From JBCCTX01 sp965263105 (lineage in GTDB: Bacteria > Bacteroidota > Bacteroidia > J057): a stretch of DNA of 64,000 bases. Position 1 is the first letter of the stretch. Every line of letters begins with the position of its first letter. This document shows positions 61,903-64,000 of this stretch, piece by piece. The translations under genes and the position numbers were made by a program. Location of the stretch: NCBI GenBank assembly GCA_965263105.1, contig CBDHGL010000002.1, positions 682,001 to 746,000 of the forward strand. The letters run 5' to 3'. The notes under the pieces are model-generated. The model was not told the DNA's origin, ran no database searches, and saw nothing but the letters and a program-made list of their open reading frames with translations.

Positions 61903-63573
61903 ATGGAAGCACTACCAGCACTCTACAAATTCTACGAGCGAGAAGAAAAATACCCAGATAGAATATTCTTACGCCAGCCCTTCGGGGATCGTTGGGAGAC
62001 CTATACCTGGGGTGAAGTCGGCCAAATGGCCCGCAAATTAGCTACGGGCCTTCACTCCTTAGGCCTGCCTCCCAAAAGTCATATTGGCTTGGTATCCAAA
62101 AACTGCAGAGAATGGATGATTGCAGATCTAGCCATTATGATGGCAGGTTACGTTTCAGTACCCTTCTATCCCACCCTTACGGCTGATCAGCTCAATCAAG
62201 TGATCAACCTGGGAGACGTTAAAGCCATGTTTGTAGGAAAATTAGAAGTATGGGAGGGTATGCGAGCGGGCGTTCCAGAGGGGATGCCTATTATTCGCTT
62301 CCCTCATTATGAGAATAACTCAGTTGTTACGGAAGGAGAAGCCTGGGACGACTGGCTCAACAAATTTGAGCCCTTAGAAGGAAAACCCTTGCCCAGCAAT
62401 GACGATCTATGGACCATCGTTTTTACCTCGGGAACCACAGGTATCCCCAAAGGGGTCATGCTCACCCATGGAACAACGGCCGCCGTTGCTTCGCTCAGTG
62501 AAAAATCTAACCCGCTACGACTGGACCGAAATGGAGACAATGCCTTTTTCTCTTTTCTCCCCCTTAACCATATAGCTGAACGGGCCTTGATAGAATTGGG
62601 CTGTTTATTTTTTGGAGGAAGCATTTCCTTTACCGAATCTCTAGACCGCTTTGCCCAAAATTTAAAAGATACCCGACCGACCTTTTTCTTCGCAGTTCCC
62701 AGAATCTGGACCAAACTTCAGCTAGGGGTTCTCGGCAAAATGCCCCAGAAAAAACTCAACCGAATGCTCAAAATTCCCATTCTCTCAGGTGTTGTGAAGA
62801 AAAAAATCGCCACAGGTCTGGGATTGGAAAGAACGCGTATTCGCATTTCAGGCGCAGCTCCTTTAGGGGAGCCTCTGAAAGTTTGGTTTGCCAGCATTGG
62901 CCTTCCTATCTCAGAGGGCTATGGAATGTCGGAAAACTGTGCAACTACCTCTATCCTGTTGGATAACGAAATGCGCCCAGGTTCTGTAGGAAGGCCTGTG
63001 GAGGGAGTTGAAGTAAAAATTGAGGAAGGCACTGGAGAGATATGTATGAAGGCCCCCTTCAATATGATTGGCTATTACAATGCCCCGGAAAAGACGGCAG
63101 AAACCCTCAAAGACGGCTGGCTGCACACAGGCGATCAGGGAAAATTAGATGAGGACGGCTATCTCTACATTACAGGAAGGGTAAAAGACACCTTCAAAAC
63201 CTCCAAAGGGAAATTCATCGTTCCTGCTCCCATCGAGTTTGAGTTTGGCGGCAACAATGACATAGAACAAATCTGTGTGTTAGGCTTAGGACTTCCCCAG
63301 CCCCTGGCCATGGTGGTACCGTCTGAAATTGGCTTGGCCAAGTCCAAAGAAGAGTTGGAGGCCAGCCTCAAGAACAACCTGGAAGAAGCCAACGAGAAGC
63401 TTCCTAAATATAGTAAGCTATGTACCTTAGTCGTTGCCAAAGAGCCTTTTTCAGTAGAAAATGGCTTATTGACTCCTACCCTTAAGGTCAAGCGCAATGT
63501 CCTTAACGAGCGCTTTAAGGCTAAGCTCGACGAGTGGTATGAGAAGAAGACTGACATTGTTTGGGAGGAATAA
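61903..63573 (+). CDS. Long-chain acyl-CoA synthetase-like protein
   Basis: 556 aa from ATG 61903 (MEALPALYKFYERE); a TTG five codons earlier is in frame. TIVFTSGTTGIPKGVMLTH (~169-187), PLNHIAERAL, SEGYGMSENCATTS and GWLHTGDQGKLDEDGYLYITGRVKD follow the FAA/LACS subgroup. Activates fatty acids to acyl-CoA. Third ANL-family enzyme here. Confidence 0.92.
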   Translation: MEALPALYKFYEREEKYPDRIFLRQPFGDRWETYTWGEVGQMARKLATGLHSLGLPPKSHIGLVSKNCREWMIADLAIMMAGYVSVPFYPTLTADQLNQVINLGDVKAMFVGKLEVWEGMRAGVPEGMPIIRFPHYENNSVVTEGEAWDDWLNKFEPLEGKPLPSNDDLWTIVFTSGTTGIPKGVMLTHGTTAAVASLSEKSNPLRLDRNGDNAFFSFLPLNHIAERALIELGCLFFGGSISFTESLDRFAQNLKDTRPTFFFAVPRIWTKLQLGVLGKMPQKKLNRMLKIPILSGVVKKKIATGLGLERTRIRISGAAPLGEPLKVWFASIGLPISEGYGMSENCATTSILLDNEMRPGSVGRPVEGVEVKIEEGTGEICMKAPFNMIGYYNAPEKTAETLKDGWLHTGDQGKLDEDGYLYITGRVKDTFKTSKGKFIVPAPIEFEFGGNNDIEQICVLGLGLPQPLAMVVPSEIGLAKSKEELEASLKNNLEEANEKLPKYSKLCTLVVAKEPFSVENGLLTPTLKVKRNVLNERFKAKLDEWYEKKTDIVWEE

Positions 63574-63727
63574 ATGGTTAATAGTCGATAGTCCACGGTC
63601 CATAGAGTGAGCAGGTGTGAGGAGCGAGTAATTTGTCAATTTTAGTAAACAAAATACGCTCACCATTCAGCTCTCTCCTAACTCCTTATTCTGGACTGTC
63701 GACTGTGGACAAAAAAACTAACATCCT
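63574..63727. repeat. Intergenic inverted-repeat family (gtcgac/tggac type)
   Basis: tagtcgatagtccacggtcc after the stop and ctggactgtcgactgtggac before the next start pair (TGGACTATCGAC with TGGACTGTCGAC, 11 of 12). Same family as at 4.03, 15.85 and 16.55 kb. Confidence 0.6.
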
Positions 63728-64000
63728 ATGAACATACTCGAAACCCCCAATGAGCGCTTTGAAAACCTCCCCGACTTTCCCTTTTCGCCCAAGTATATTG
63801 AGGTGGGAAATGGCTTAAAGATGCATTACGTAGAGGAAGGTCCCCAAGGAGGAGAAGTTGTCTTATTGCTTCATGGAGAACCCAGTTGGTCTTTCCTATA
63901 TCGTAAAATGATACCTGTGTTCGCCGAAGCAGGTTATCGGGTTCTGGCTCCCGACCTCATCGGTTTTGGTAAGTCTTCCAAGCCTACAGAAATGGGCGAC
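63728..64000 (+). CDS. Haloalkane dehalogenase-like alpha/beta hydrolase, cut by window edge
   Basis: 91 codons from ATG 63728 to the edge. Begins MNILETPNERFENLPDFPF; LKMHYVEEGP and LLLHGEPSWSFLYRKMIPVF match haloalkane dehalogenases of the HLD-I type (oxyanion Glu in H-G-E-P). VLAPDLIGFGKSSKP follows. The nucleophile Asp and the rest are beyond the window, so dehalogenase activity is not proven. Confidence 0.85.
   Translation, partial: MNILETPNERFENLPDFPFSPKYIEVGNGLKMHYVEEGPQGGEVVLLLHGEPSWSFLYRKMIPVFAEAGYRVLAPDLIGFGKSSKPTEMGD

Overview
The window looks like chromosomal DNA of a member of the Bacteroidota, probably of the Saprospiria/Cytophagia type. Supporting signs are two secreted proteins with type IX secretion (Por) C-terminal sorting domains, 7TMR-DISM and LytTR signalling proteins, a DUF4953/DUF5117 metalloprotease, HslV with a short N-terminal extension before its Thr, an S16 protein with a long Glu/Ala tail, and short spacers without clear Shine-Dalgarno sites. 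The genus cannot be told from the sequence alone. No rRNA, tRNA or CRISPR array was seen.

Positions 1-48,200 are ordinary chromosome of moderate GC. They hold secreted hydrolases (sulfatase, DUF885, DUF1080, beta-lactamase-fold, two calcineurin-like phosphoesterases counting the one near 61 kb), a TetR regulator with three matching palindromic operators beside an SDR gene broken by a 28-bp tandem duplication, an msrB-msrA operon, a DUF72 gene, a UbiA prenyltransferase, nuoI, hslV, and fatty acid genes (three acyl-CoA synthetases and an ECHDC3-like enoyl-CoA hydratase). They also hold two PIN toxin-antitoxin pairs, rpsP, an MsbA-like ABC exporter, a small accessory GTPase plus membrane partner, and a 1233-residue sensor kinase/response regulator/nucleotide cyclase fusion. 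Several families of short inverted repeats lie in the spacers, notably one built from gtcgac and tggac words.

Positions 48,822-58,428 differ: AT-rich, all genes on the + strand, and genes separated by imperfect hairpins. I read this as an integron-type gene-cassette array with no integrase in view (CALIN-like). The decisive sign is that each of five segments begins with a short core word whose reverse complement ends the same segment, as expected for cassettes cut inside attC: GTTGTGC/GCACAAC, GTTATGGAC/GTCCATAA, GTTAGTG/CACTAAC, TCTGCGCA/TGCGCAGA, GTTGTTGG/CCGACAA. Three segments end in a 240-285 bp antisense repeat with group II intron-like ends (GTGTG...CTACTCGAT). Removing the second copy restores a perfect CACTAAC core. 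These look like ORF-less derivatives of attC-targeting group II introns. A fourth is a 30-bp stump.

The cassette cargo is defence-like. Cassette 1 encodes a restriction-type PD-(D/E)XK domain fused to a P-loop NTPase (824 aa). Cassette 2 encodes a caspase-like peptidase fused to a Ski2/Hel308-like helicase (1012 aa). Cassettes 3 and 4 are DUF433/DUF5615 toxin-antitoxin pairs, and cassette 5 is an antitoxin/PIN pair. An internally deleted transposon (IS1182-like) sits inside the attC between cassettes 1 and 2. I know of no named system with the caspase-helicase architecture; it is the best candidate here for an undescribed immune system.

After 58.4 kb ordinary chromosome resumes: a PatB-like C-S lyase, a VOC protein, a purple-acid-phosphatase-like protein, an acyl-CoA synthetase and the start of a haloalkane dehalogenase-like gene that runs off the window.
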